Shown: positions 43,283 to 51,244 of the stretch, piece after piece
How positions within the stretch are numbered: position 1 is the stretch's first letter
Layout: each line of letters begins with the position of its first letter
Assembly (NCBI RefSeq): GCF_009687845.1
Contig: NZ_BLAD01000052.1
Span: 1 to 64,000, forward strand
Reading direction: 5' to 3'
Source of the DNA: Acrocarpospora corrugata
GTDB taxonomy: Bacteria > Actinomycetota > Actinomycetes > Streptosporangiales > Streptosporangiaceae
DNA length: 64,000 nucleotides
The notes under the pieces: generated by a model
Database searches by the model: none
What the model saw: the letters and a program-made list of their open reading frames with translations, nothing else
What the model was told of the DNA's origin: nothing
Program-made: the position numbers and the translations under genes

Positions 43283-43604
43283 CGTCAGACCGTGTCTCCT
43301 CCTGCCGCGGCTTAGGACTTGCAGAGAATTAACCCGTAGGTTCCAGATCTCTGACCTCGATAAACCCTTTTGTGGGCGCCAATTTAATTCTCGGCGGATC
43401 CTAGGAACACCAACAGAATGGCCCGCCCTTGGCACCGGCGCGGTGAGAAGCATCACCTGCGTCAACAGCGCTGGATAACGGCGATCGACCCAGCGACTCG
43501 CCTATTTCATTAGGAGTTGTCAAGCCGTACAAGATGGCCTGAGTGGTGTCGCCCAGTTCACGGAAGGTTATGCTGGCGAGAGCGAACTCGTCTGAGCCGA
43601 GCAT
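43281..43604 (-). pseudogene. Relic of a duplicate of the TPR membrane protein gene, interrupted by the 215-bp element
   Basis: 43524-43584 matches 47119-47179 in the intact TPR gene at about 59 of 61 bases (encoding ALASITFRELGDTTQAILYG). 43281-43311 matches the 3' end of the same gene near 46109-46141. Between them the ~980-bp middle of the gene is replaced by copy B of the 215-bp element. Confidence 0.7.
43313..43524. repeat. ~215-bp repeated element, copy B
   Basis: Inverted partner of 41217-41433. Its outer end (GGCTTGACAACTCC read on the minus strand) abuts the TPR gene relic. No transposase frame is inside either copy. Confidence 0.85.
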
Positions 43605-43628
43605 CGTGGCGGCTGTCGGGATCCTTCG

Positions 43629-44393
43629 TCAGCCGGCGGACATTCCGCCGTCGATCGCGAGCGCGGCTCCCGTAATGAACCTGGCTTCGTCGCTCAGCAG
43701 GAACGCCACGAAGGCCGCGATCTCCTCCGGCTGTCCGATCCGCCCGACCGGGTGCATCGCCCCGGCCGCGCGCAGGGACTCCTCTGGTGTCGGGCCCATG
43801 TTGGCACGCAGCAGCGGGGTGTCGACGCCGCCGGTGATCAGGGCGTTGATCCGTACGCCGGACGCGGCCGTGTCGAGCGCCGCCGACCGGGTGAGGCCGA
43901 CCACGCCGTGCTTGGCGGCGCTGTAGGAGGCCATGCCCGCCTGCCCTGTGACGCCAAGGATGGAGGCGTTGTTCACGATCGCGCCGCCGCCGCTCGCCCG
44001 CAGCGCGGGAATCTGGTGTTTCAGGCCGAAGAAGACGCTGCTGAGGTTGAGCGCCAGGTCAGCGTGCCAGGCGTCGCCGTCCACGTCGGTCACCGAGCCG
44101 GCCGCGGTGGCGGCGCCGACGTTGTTGAACGCGCCGTCGAGCCGGCCGTACCGGCTCACCGCCTGCCGGACCAGCTCCGCCACCTCAGCCTCCACCGTCA
44201 CATCGGCCGGGACGAAGACGGCCTCCCGTCCGGCGGCGCGCAGGCCGGCCACCACCGCGTCTCCGGCCTGCTTGCCGCGGGCCGCCAGGACGACCTTCGC
44301 GCCCTCGGCCGCGACCCGCTCGGCGACGGCACGGCCCATGCCGGAGGTGCCGCCGGTGATCAGGATGACTTTCTCTGCGAAACGTGCGGACAC
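43629..44393 (-). CDS. Short-chain dehydrogenase/reductase
   Basis: 254 aa. Classical SDR: cofactor motif TGGTSGMG at 13-20, AARGKQ suggesting NADPH preference, NNVG, catalytic Ser in VNNASILGV, YSAAK, and the C-terminal FITGAALAIDGGMSAG. It follows the quinone reductase-like gene by 32 bp on the same strand and is probably its operon partner under HxlR control. The substrate is unknown. Confidence 0.9.
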   Translation of the reverse strand: MSARFAEKVILITGGTSGMGRAVAERVAAEGAKVVLAARGKQAGDAVVAGLRAAGREAVFVPADVTVEAEVAELVRQAVSRYGRLDGAFNNVGAATAAGSVTDVDGDAWHADLALNLSSVFFGLKHQIPALRASGGGAIVNNASILGVTGQAGMASYSAAKHGVVGLTRSAALDTAASGVRINALITGGVDTPLLRANMGPTPEESLRAAGAMHPVGRIGQPEEIAAFVAFLLSDEARFITGAALAIDGGMSAG

Positions 44394-44425
44394 GACTACT
44401 CCTTTGTCAGTACGGGTTGGTGAGG

Positions 44426-45385
44426 TCAGAAGGTGAGCACGAGCCGGCCGCGGAGACCGCCGGCCTCCAGCCGCCGGTGCGCGTCGGCCGCCTCGGCGCC
44501 GGGGAGGGTCGTCGCGACGCGCGGGGTGAGGACGCCCGACTCGGCGAGCCGTCGGATCTGGTGCAGCTTGTCCGTCCGCCCCGCGTAGTCGGGGACGAAT
44601 ATCGCCCGGAGGGAGATCCCGCCGCTGCCGTCGAGCTCGTGGCCGCCGGGTTCATCGGCGCTACGGAATCGGGCGTACGCGCCGCCGTGACGTACCGCCT
44701 CGAAAAGGCGCGGCCCGGCCAGCGCCGTGTCGGCGATCGCGTCCACGCCATCCGGATAGCGGGCCCGGATTCGTCCGGCGACGTCCGATCCCCTGGCCAC
44801 GACATCGGCCGCGCCGGACCGGCGGACCAGGGCCTCGTCGGCGGGCGCGGCATCAGCGACGACGGTCAGTCCCGCGTGCCTGCCCAGCTGGACCAGGTAG
44901 CCGCCGAGTGTCCCGGCGGCTCCGATCACGGCGAGGACCGAGCCGGGGGCGAGCGCCAGCCGGTCCAGCGTCAACTGCGCGGTGAGCCCGTTCATCGGCA
45001 GCGTCGCCGCCGCCGCGTGATCGGTGCCCGCCGGTGCGCGGACCACCCAGCCGGCCGGCAACACCACATACTCGGCGTAAGCGCCGGCGGCCGGGCCGAG
45101 CGGCATCACCATTGCCATTACCGGCTCACCCGGGGACAGCTCGGTCTCCGTTCCCGGGCCGATCTCGTCGATCACTCCGGCGATGTCCATTCCGGGTACG
45201 TACGGGCCGGGCACCCCGGCGAACGCCCGCGCCTGCGCGCCGGAGCGCAGCAGCGTGTCCGCCGGATTCACCGCGGCCGCACGCACCCGCACCCGGACCT
45301 CACCGGGCCCGGCGTGCGGCTCCGGCAGGTCGACGACCCGCAGCACGTCGGGCCCCCCGAATTCATAGAAACCAATTGCTCGCAA
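44426..45385 (-). CDS. NADPH:quinone reductase-like MDR protein
   Basis: About 319 aa from a TTG at 45385 (product begins MRAIGFYEFGGPDVLRV), with GGGGAG eight bases upstream. An ATG at 45442 is in frame but would place the operator within the gene. GroES-like N-terminal part (GPGEVRVRVRAAAVNPADTLLRSG) and Rossmann motif IGAAGTLGGYLVQLG. No zinc ligands. It probably reduces quinones or enones. It is divergent from an HxlR regulator, with matching operator sites on both sides. Confidence 0.85.
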   Translation of the reverse strand: MRAIGFYEFGGPDVLRVVDLPEPHAGPGEVRVRVRAAAVNPADTLLRSGAQARAFAGVPGPYVPGMDIAGVIDEIGPGTETELSPGEPVMAMVMPLGPAAGAYAEYVVLPAGWVVRAPAGTDHAAAATLPMNGLTAQLTLDRLALAPGSVLAVIGAAGTLGGYLVQLGRHAGLTVVADAAPADEALVRRSGAADVVARGSDVAGRIRARYPDGVDAIADTALAGPRLFEAVRHGGAYARFRSADEPGGHELDGSGGISLRAIFVPDYAGRTDKLHQIRRLAESGVLTPRVATTLPGAEAADAHRRLEAGGLRGRLVLTF

Positions 45386-45420
45386 AACCCCAGCTCCCCG
45401 ATGGTTCTCTTTTGATACCA

Positions 45421-45435
45421 GGTACGTTTCGTACC
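45421..45435. promoter_or_regulatory. HxlR operator 1 (quinone reductase side)
   Basis: GGTACG-TTT-CGTACC, a perfect inverted repeat of the form GTAC-N5-GTAC, 36 bp upstream of the quinone reductase-like start. Confidence 0.65.
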
Positions 45436-45517
45436 CTCGCATCGGTGTGTCGGACGCGGCAAGAGAGCACTTCGACGTGCCCAGGTATCACCGGGAGAAC
45501 CACTCCAGGCGGTACCT

Positions 45518-45532
45518 GGTACCTCTCGTACA
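45518..45532. promoter_or_regulatory. HxlR operator 2 (regulator side)
   Basis: GGTACCTCTCGTACA has the same GTAC-N5-GTAC arrangement as operator 1 and lies 9 bp before the hxlR ATG. An overlapping GGTACC-T-GGTACC at 45511-45523 may extend the site. Confidence 0.6.
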
Positions 45533-45540
45533 CTGGGGAC

Positions 45541-45921
45541 ATGGCGTATCCGATCGTGGGAGCGGCCGACGCCGACCTGTGCGAGCAGGGCCGCGACCTG
45601 ATCCGTGACGTGCTCGAACGGATCGGCGACAAGTGGTCGGTGGTCGTCATCTGCCAGCTGGGCGACACCACCCGGCGGTTCAACGAGCTGCGCCGGATGA
45701 GCGAGCCCATCACCCAGCGCATGCTCAGCGCGACTCTGCGAGGGCTGGAGCGAGACGGCCTGGTGACGCGCACCGTCCACGACACCAAACCCCCGCGAGT
45801 CGACTACGCCCTGACCCCGCGCGGGGTCAGCCTGCTCGAGGTCGTCCGCGCCCTGGCCGGATGGGCGGAGCACAACGCCGCCGGCATCCTGGACTCAAGA
45901 ACGGCCTTCGACGCCCGATGA
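45541..45921 (+). CDS. HxlR family regulator
   Basis: 126 aa from the ATG at 45541. Family pattern: a conserved Cys near the N-terminus (ADLCEQG), RDVLERIGDKWSVVVICQL, RRFNELRRMSEPITQRMLSATLRGLERDGLVTRTV and VDYALTPRGVSLLEVV. The N-terminal cysteine is the redox/quinone-sensing residue in relatives such as YodB and QorR. With two GTAC-N5-GTAC sites in the shared intergenic region, it probably represses itself and the quinone reductase/SDR pair until electrophiles appear. Confidence 0.9.
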   Translation: MAYPIVGAADADLCEQGRDLIRDVLERIGDKWSVVVICQLGDTTRRFNELRRMSEPITQRMLSATLRGLERDGLVTRTVHDTKPPRVDYALTPRGVSLLEVVRALAGWAEHNAAGILDSRTAFDAR

Positions 45922-45940
45922 CCCGAGGGCTGGCGCGGCC

Positions 45941-46108
45941 ACCACTCACCCGACCAACGGGTTCGCCACCTGCGACGATCCCGCGGCGCTGCAGCCCATC
46001 CGCGATTCTTTCTGCCCCGGCCATATCAAGACCTTCACCGAACGCTGGTGGGCCCGGCTGCCGCTGAACTCCACCGACCGCCAGGCCGGCTGCGAGGGTC
46101 ATCCGGCC
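45941..46108 (+). pseudogene. Gene fragment of unknown origin
   Basis: A plus-strand frame without a start reads TNGFATCDDPAALQPIRDSF, then PGHIKTFTERWWARLPL, which looks like real coding sequence cut at both ends. At its right it abuts the 3' end of the TPR gene. I have a vague memory of similar sequence in large actinobacterial hypothetical proteins but cannot name it. Confidence 0.35.
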
Positions 46109-47394
46109 GCTGACGTGAAGCCGTGTCCGCTCCTGCCGCGGCGGCGCTTGAGACGTTCGGCGAGGATTATCGGTCCCAAGCCGGCCAAGAACCAGGCGCA
46201 GTACAGCACCATCAGCGCGATCCATAACGTCTTGTCGGTCACCTCGGCCCAGCTGAGGAGCGTGGTACCGATCATGATGAGGTAGCTGATCAGCAGGCAG
46301 GCGCTCAATATCCGGCTGGTCCTCAAGGCTCGTTGTAGCGTGCGCGGCCCGAACCACCACCGCACGGCCCACCAGCCGATGATCGATAGGCCGATCACGC
46401 CGACAAGTGACAGGAGAGCGACGTAAGTCGGCTGAGGGGTGCCGTCTGCGGCGTTGGCGGCGAGGAATCCTGTTAGCAGAATGGGCATCAGGCAGAAAGC
46501 GGCAGCCGCATCAGTGGCCTTAATGCGCAAACTCTCCTCGTCGGCCAAGTGCAGGGCGCGCGAAAGTTCTCTTCTTCGGCCGATCGCCACGATCAGCCGG
46601 TCGCCTCTCCGTTTTGCTCTGATATTTACCCTTATAAGGCGTACAAGACCCCAGATGAGGGCTGCGATCGCGGCGATGATCAGCAGGCCTTGGGCAGAAT
46701 GCTCGCTATCTGGCTCGTTTCCCAGCAGGAGGGCTACGCCATCCCCCGCCTTTTCGAAGAGCACTCGAGCAGCCACGTAGGCGGCAATCAGGGCGAGCAG
46801 CGTCAAGCAGCCCAACCGGGCGGAGATCTCCTTGCCTGGACGGGCTTTCGCCAGTGCCTTCTGGATCCCGGTGTTGTCGGGATCCAACTCGGCGGCGTGT
46901 TCCAGGGCGGCGACGGCTTCCGCGCGGGCGTGTTTGCGTCCGGGCACGTAAGCCAGCAGAGCCTCGCCGAGAGCCAGGTGGGCGGAAGCCTCGTCCGGGG
47001 CGAGTCCAATGGCCCGGCGTGCGGCGCGTTCGGCTTCGTGCCGGTGATTTGCTGCCGCGGCGCGGGCCAGTGCCACGTGTCCCCGCCAGTCCTGGGGGTT
47101 CAGGTTGGTCGCGCGTAAGCCGTACAAGATGGCCTGAGTGGTGTCGCCCAGTTCACGGAAGATCATGCTGGCGAGAGCGAGGCAGTCGGAGCTGGGAGAG
47201 GAGAGGAGCATGGCATGGTCGATCAGCTCGCGTGCCGTCGCGGCCTCGGCCTGACGGGCGTGGACCAGCGCGTCGAGAAGGATCGGAAACGGCTCCCCGG
47301 GGCGTTCGGCGCTGAGGTGCCCCACGAACGCGGAGACTTCAGAGAACGATCCCCGGTCGCAGAGGTCGATCACATGGCCAAGCTCATCGGACAC
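46099..47394 (-). CDS. TPR-containing membrane protein
   Basis: 431 aa from a GTG at 47394. Residues ~1-190 form tetratricopeptide-like helical repeats (ALASMIFRELGDTTQAILYGLRATNLNPQDWRGHVALARAAA, and HLALGEALLAYV...ALEHAAELDPDN). Residues ~200-415 contain five or six membrane segments around a basic cytoplasmic loop (NIRAKRRGDR). The function is unknown; the N-terminus is a likely protein-interaction module. Part of the gene is duplicated at 43281-43604. Confidence 0.75.
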   Translation of the reverse strand: MSDELGHVIDLCDRGSFSEVSAFVGHLSAERPGEPFPILLDALVHARQAEAATARELIDHAMLLSSPSSDCLALASMIFRELGDTTQAILYGLRATNLNPQDWRGHVALARAAAANHRHEAERAARRAIGLAPDEASAHLALGEALLAYVPGRKHARAEAVAALEHAAELDPDNTGIQKALAKARPGKEISARLGCLTLLALIAAYVAARVLFEKAGDGVALLLGNEPDSEHSAQGLLIIAAIAALIWGLVRLIRVNIRAKRRGDRLIVAIGRRRELSRALHLADEESLRIKATDAAAAFCLMPILLTGFLAANAADGTPQPTYVALLSLVGVIGLSIIGWWAVRWWFGPRTLQRALRTSRILSACLLISYLIMIGTTLLSWAEVTDKTLWIALMVLYCAWFLAGLGPIILAERLKRRRGRSGHGFTSAAG

Positions 47395-47638
47395 GCGGCG
47401 AGACTATGCCAAACCGCGTTGGACCGCTCAGATCGCCAACGAAATGATCGGGATATATCCGGCGCCGCTCAGGTGATGATCATCGATACACCGGGCCAAT
47501 GAAGTGCGGCCCCATTCCGTTCGTAGCTCTCAGCGGGCGAAGGGGGCGACGATGTCCCTGGCCATCGCCGCCGCGCCCCAGTCGTCGCCTCCATGGGCGA
47601 TCGTGCTCAAAGAGTTCCTCGCGCCAGCAGGGCGGTCA
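47395..47638. other. Intergenic, no gene seen
   Basis: About 245 bp between the TPR gene start and the recombinase stop. A minus-strand frame around 47530-47600 reads HGGDDWGAAAMARDIV, possibly a gene remnant, but it is too short to assign. Confidence 0.4.
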
Positions 47639-48604
47639 TCAGCCGATGACGGCCGCGACCACCTGGGAGGGGTCGCGTTCGAGCTGGTCGCGGGTGTGGA
47701 TGTAGATGTCGGTGGTGGAGGAGCTGGCGTGGCCGAGAGCGTGCTGGAGCTGCTTGACCGAGGCGCCGCGGTCGCTGGCCACGGTGGCGAAGGTGTGCCG
47801 CAGCGAGTGCGGGGTGACCTTGGCGGCCAGGCCCGCGGCTTTGGCGACCCGGATGACCAGCCGGTAGGCGTCGGTACGGTCCAGTGGTCGGCCGGAGGCG
47901 GTCGCGAACAACGGGCCGGTGAGTTCGGCGACCGGAATTCCGGCGGCCGACGCGCGGGACTCCAGATAGGCGTCGATGGAGGCGGCGGTGGCTGGCGGCA
48001 GGTTGCGTACCCGCGTCTTCTGGCCCTTGCCGACGATTCGGAGTGTCCGGTGGCCACGCTGGTGCCCGAGATCGGCGATCGTGGCGGCAAGCGCCTCGGA
48101 TACGCGTGGCCCCAGTTCGATCATGAGCCGGATGAAGGCGGCCGTCCGGGCGCCCGTGAGGCCTGGGGCCGCGTCGGCGGCGGCCACCATGTCCCTGGCC
48201 TCGTCTTCGGTCAGGCCCACGGTTTCCGATTGGAATCGCTCGACCTTGGGCCGCCGGACCTTGGCGAACGGGTTGGTGGCGAGCACGCCTTCTTCGGTCG
48301 CGTAGCCGTACCAACTGGAGATCGCGGAGAGCTTCCGGGCAAGCGTGCGAGGAGCGGTAGGCGCAGGCCCCGCGTCCAGCCAGCGGGCGAACGCGTCCCC
48401 ATGCACCCGCACCGCCTGCAACGGATTCAGCTCATGATCAGCACAGAAGGCAAACCACTGATCCAGATCCGTTCCATACGCGGCCCGGGTATGCGGCGAC
48501 GTGAACGACACCAGCCACGCCTTCTTCAGCCGATCCAGCAACGGCGGCAGATCCCCCAGACCCGCAACCGTGCCCTCGATGATGCGCTCAGGAACCGTCG
48601 TCAC
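47639..48604 (-). CDS. Tyrosine recombinase/integrase
   Basis: 321 aa. N-terminal SAM-like core-binding domain (SPHTRAAYGTDLDQWFAFC). The catalytic set is complete: Arg167 (ELGPRVSEAL), Lys193 (VGKGQKTR), His266 and Arg269 (HSLRHTFAT), His292 (ALGHASSSTT) and Tyr301 (DIYIH). It resembles XerD-like and phage-type recombinases. No excisionase, phage or plasmid gene lies beside it and no tRNA attachment site is visible, so it may be the survivor of an integrated element in the rearranged 40-49 kb segment. Confidence 0.92.
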   Translation of the reverse strand: MTTVPERIIEGTVAGLGDLPPLLDRLKKAWLVSFTSPHTRAAYGTDLDQWFAFCADHELNPLQAVRVHGDAFARWLDAGPAPTAPRTLARKLSAISSWYGYATEEGVLATNPFAKVRRPKVERFQSETVGLTEDEARDMVAAADAAPGLTGARTAAFIRLMIELGPRVSEALAATIADLGHQRGHRTLRIVGKGQKTRVRNLPPATAASIDAYLESRASAAGIPVAELTGPLFATASGRPLDRTDAYRLVIRVAKAAGLAAKVTPHSLRHTFATVASDRGASVKQLQHALGHASSSTTDIYIHTRDQLERDPSQVVAAVIG

Positions 48605-48639
48605 CCGAGCATTTTACTGATCATCACCCCGAAAGGGGC

Positions 48640-48665
48640 CTCCCCGGGAGCCGCATCCCGGGGAG
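48640..48665 (-). terminator. Strong hairpin terminator
   Basis: Perfect 10-bp inverted repeat CTCCCCGGGA / TCCCGGGGAG with a 6-base loop. A smaller CCCCGAAAGGGG hairpin lies next to it (48627-48638). Placed after the PD-(D/E)XK gene and before the recombinase. Confidence 0.6.
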
Positions 48666-48717
48666 ACACCTCAACGCTGATCGATCCGCGGAAACCGCGA
48701 GCAGGGAGGGTTCGAGG

Positions 48718-49596
48718 TCAGGAGAAGATCTCGTCGGCCGCGTTCGCGAATATGGCCTTTTTGACCCAGGAATCGAGTAGGGCCTCGTCCTTGCATGTGA
48801 CGATCCGCTGGCGCTGGTCTTCCGAGAGCTTGATGCTCCGGGAGTCCAACATCATCAGCAGGATAGCTACTTCCTTCTCTATCGCGCCTTCAGCCTTGCC
48901 TTCAGCCTTGCCTTGGGCCAGGAGGCCCTCGGTGTAGGCACCCTGGTATGGGTAGGTCTTGGCGGCCATGAGTCTCTCCAGTTCTCGTTGTGGTTCGCCC
49001 GTCAAGGACACGAGGACGTACCTAGCGTAACGTTCGGCGAGAGGTTGTCCGAGTACGTTCCAGGCGGCTGTCAGTGTCGCGAGGATCTCGTTGATCTGCG
49101 GATGTTTGCTCTGGGTGATGGCGGCGATGCTGGCCAGGCCGATGTTGCCGACGGCGTCGGCGACCTCCGTGTAAACCGGTGTGTTGTCGGGACCGATGAC
49201 CAGAGGCACCAGGGTCAGGCCAGGGTGGCCGATTTCGATGGGCTGGGATGCCCATTTCGCGGTGCGGCGACTGGGGCAGATGACCACCAGGCAGGTGGGG
49301 CATTCGTCGCGGGCGCGGAGGTTGGTGATGTAGGCGGGCCAGCTCATGCGCTTGTCCTGGTCGGGTTTGAGCTGAACCTCGACGATGACGCCGAAACGGT
49401 TGGGCTCGGTGCCGTAAAGCAGTGCGGCGTCCGCGCGATATTCGCTTGGCGTGCATTCGGTCAGGTTGCCGGAGAGCACACGGGCGGGGTCGGTCGATGA
49501 TACGGGGAGTTCGAAAAGAGCTCGGAGGGCGTCTGCGGTATGGCCAGGGTCGAGTGTGGCGATACCGGCAAGACCCTCGTGGAGGGAACTAACCAT
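48718..49596 (-). CDS. Rpn/YhgA-like PD-(D/E)XK nuclease-family protein
   Basis: About 292 aa from the ATG at 49596 (a TTG at 49623 is an alternative; neither has a Shine-Dalgarno). The N-terminal domain has Asp in YRADAALLYG and EVQ in VIVEVQLKPDQDKRMSWPAY, the D...ExQ active-site pattern of the Rpn/transposase_31 group. A lysine/glutamate-rich linker (QGKAEGKAEGAIEKE) precedes a C-terminal helical part. Rpn proteins are DNA endonucleases linked to recombination and phage defence. The gene is the neighbour of a tyrosine recombinase. Confidence 0.75.
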   Translation of the reverse strand: MVSSLHEGLAGIATLDPGHTADALRALFELPVSSTDPARVLSGNLTECTPSEYRADAALLYGTEPNRFGVIVEVQLKPDQDKRMSWPAYITNLRARDECPTCLVVICPSRRTAKWASQPIEIGHPGLTLVPLVIGPDNTPVYTEVADAVGNIGLASIAAITQSKHPQINEILATLTAAWNVLGQPLAERYARYVLVSLTGEPQRELERLMAAKTYPYQGAYTEGLLAQGKAEGKAEGAIEKEVAILLMMLDSRSIKLSEDQRQRIVTCKDEALLDSWVKKAIFANAADEIFS

Positions 49597-49713
49597 GGCC
49601 AGAAGATTACTAAAGACATGCAATCAATTTCAGGAACTACAAATCATTCCTAGTATATAGGACCTCTATTTATCTATAAAGTGGCCGAGGATGTCTATAC
49701 GTTCGTGGGATTG

Positions 49714-51135
49714 TTATGCGTTGAAAGCTTCGGCCAGGAGGGACATGCCTTTGTCGATGTCGGTGGGGTGGATTAGGCCGTAGCCGAGGATGAGGCCAGG
49801 GTGGGGGTGGTCGGCGTAGGAGGGGGCGAGGTCGGTGAGGGCGAGGCCGGAATGGTGGGCGCGGGAGAGGGCTGTTTCGAGGTCGGGGTTGGCGCCGGGG
49901 GATGGGCGGGTGCACAGGTGGAGGCCGGCGGCCGAGGGGATGAGGTCGAGGAGGCCGGTGAAGCGGGTGCGCAGGGCGGTGATGATGGCGGTGCGGCGGA
50001 GTGCGTACTCCTGGGTGGCTTTGCGGATATGGCGGGAGAGGAGGCCCTCGTCGATGAGGGTGGCGAGGGCACCTTGGGCGACCTGGTCGCCGTGCCGGTC
50101 GGTGAGGTGTTTGGCGGCGCGGAGAGCGGGGCGCAGGGAGGCGGGGGCGATCAGGAAGCCGAGGCGGAGCATGGGGAGCAGGGTTTTGGAGAAGGAGCCC
50201 AGGTAGATGACGCGGCCGCAGGCGTCGATGCTCTGCAGGGAGTCCAGCGGGCGGCCCTCGAAGCGGTATTCGCTGTCGTAGTCGTCCTCGACGATGACGG
50301 CGTCGTGGCGGGCGGCCCAGGCCAGGAGGGCGGCGCGGCGGCGCAGGGACATGGGGACGCCGAGCGGGAACTGGTGGGCGGGCGTGACGTAGACCAGGCG
50401 GGCGTCATCGGGGAGCGCGTCGACGTCGAGGCCCTCGTCGTCGACGGGGACGCCGGTGACGTGGGCGCCGAGAGAGCGGAAGAGCCGGCGGGCGGGGCGG
50501 TAGCCGGGTTCCTCGACGGCGACCCGGTCGCCGGGCTCGATGAGGACGCGGCCGATGAGGTCCAGGGCCTGCTGGGCGCCCTGAGTGATCAGGACGTCGT
50601 CGGCGCCCGCGTGCACCGACCGGGAGACGCCGACGCTGCGGGCGATGGCGTCGCGCAGGCCGGCGTGCCCGGCGGGGTCGGCGTAGCCGGGGAGGTCGGC
50701 GCGGCGCAGTTCGCGGGAGATCAGCCGGCGCCAGGTCTCCAGCGGGAACAGGCCGGGGTCGGGCAGGCCGGACCGGAAGTCGTACCGGATGTTTCCCGGC
50801 GGTTCTGGTACGGCTTCGCCGGCCAGCGACTCCCACAACGGCCGAGACCGGACCCCCCGCCCAGCGGGCGCGGCCCGGGGACGCTCGTGAATGAGGTGCC
50901 GAGGGCACACGTACGTCCCGGCCCCGGTCTTGCCCACCAGGAACCCTTCGGCGGCGAGCCGGTCGTAGGCGACGGTCACTGTGTTCCGCGACACACCCAG
51001 TCGTCCGGCGAGTTCCCGGGAGGGCGGCAGCCGCTCCCCCGACCGCAGCCGCCCGTCCAGGATCGCGTCCAGCAACTCCCGGTAAATCTGGGCCGCCAAG
51101 TCCCCGCGCCCGGTGAGGCTGACCCGAATCTCCAC
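49714..51135 (-). CDS. MocR-type regulator (GntR DNA-binding plus aminotransferase-like domain)
   Basis: About 473 aa from a GTG at 51135 with TTGGAGGATCG upstream; the frame is open to 51231 but that covers the operator region. Winged helix: IYRELLDAILDGRLRSGERLPPSRELAGRLGVSRNTVTVAYDRLAAEGFLVGKTGAGTYV. A fold-type I PLP domain follows: GYADPAGHAGLRDAIA, TQGAQQALDLIGRVL, VEDDYDSEYRF and the PLP lysine in YLGSFSKTLLPMLRLGF. Such regulators often control PLP synthesis or adjacent genes. It is divergent from the DsbA-like gene, with repeated CCAAT/ATTGG boxes between. Confidence 0.9.
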   Translation of the reverse strand: MEIRVSLTGRGDLAAQIYRELLDAILDGRLRSGERLPPSRELAGRLGVSRNTVTVAYDRLAAEGFLVGKTGAGTYVCPRHLIHERPRAAPAGRGVRSRPLWESLAGEAVPEPPGNIRYDFRSGLPDPGLFPLETWRRLISRELRRADLPGYADPAGHAGLRDAIARSVGVSRSVHAGADDVLITQGAQQALDLIGRVLIEPGDRVAVEEPGYRPARRLFRSLGAHVTGVPVDDEGLDVDALPDDARLVYVTPAHQFPLGVPMSLRRRAALLAWAARHDAVIVEDDYDSEYRFEGRPLDSLQSIDACGRVIYLGSFSKTLLPMLRLGFLIAPASLRPALRAAKHLTDRHGDQVAQGALATLIDEGLLSRHIRKATQEYALRRTAIITALRTRFTGLLDLIPSAAGLHLCTRPSPGANPDLETALSRAHHSGLALTDLAPSYADHPHPGLILGYGLIHPTDIDKGMSLLAEAFNA

Positions 51136-51143
51136 CCGATCCT

Positions 51144-51193
51144 CCAATTGGCCCAGTCGGCTCCCCCAATATTGGACCTTACACTCAGCCAAT
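51144..51193. promoter_or_regulatory. Cluster of CCAAT/ATTGG boxes
   Basis: CCAATTGG at 51144-51151, CCAATATTGG at 51166-51175 and CCAAT at 51189-51193, all in the divergent mocR/dsbA-like intergenic region. Spaced repeated half-sites are typical of MocR binding regions; assignment is inference. Confidence 0.5.
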
Positions 51194-51244
51194 CGTCCCT
51201 CTAAAGTGATCAATGAGCACCATTTCGTCACCTATAGGAGAAAA

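Noticed and set aside
48627-48665. Attachment site of the tyrosine recombinase
   Set aside because: The hairpins are better explained as a terminator; no second direct repeat copy was seen that would define att ends.
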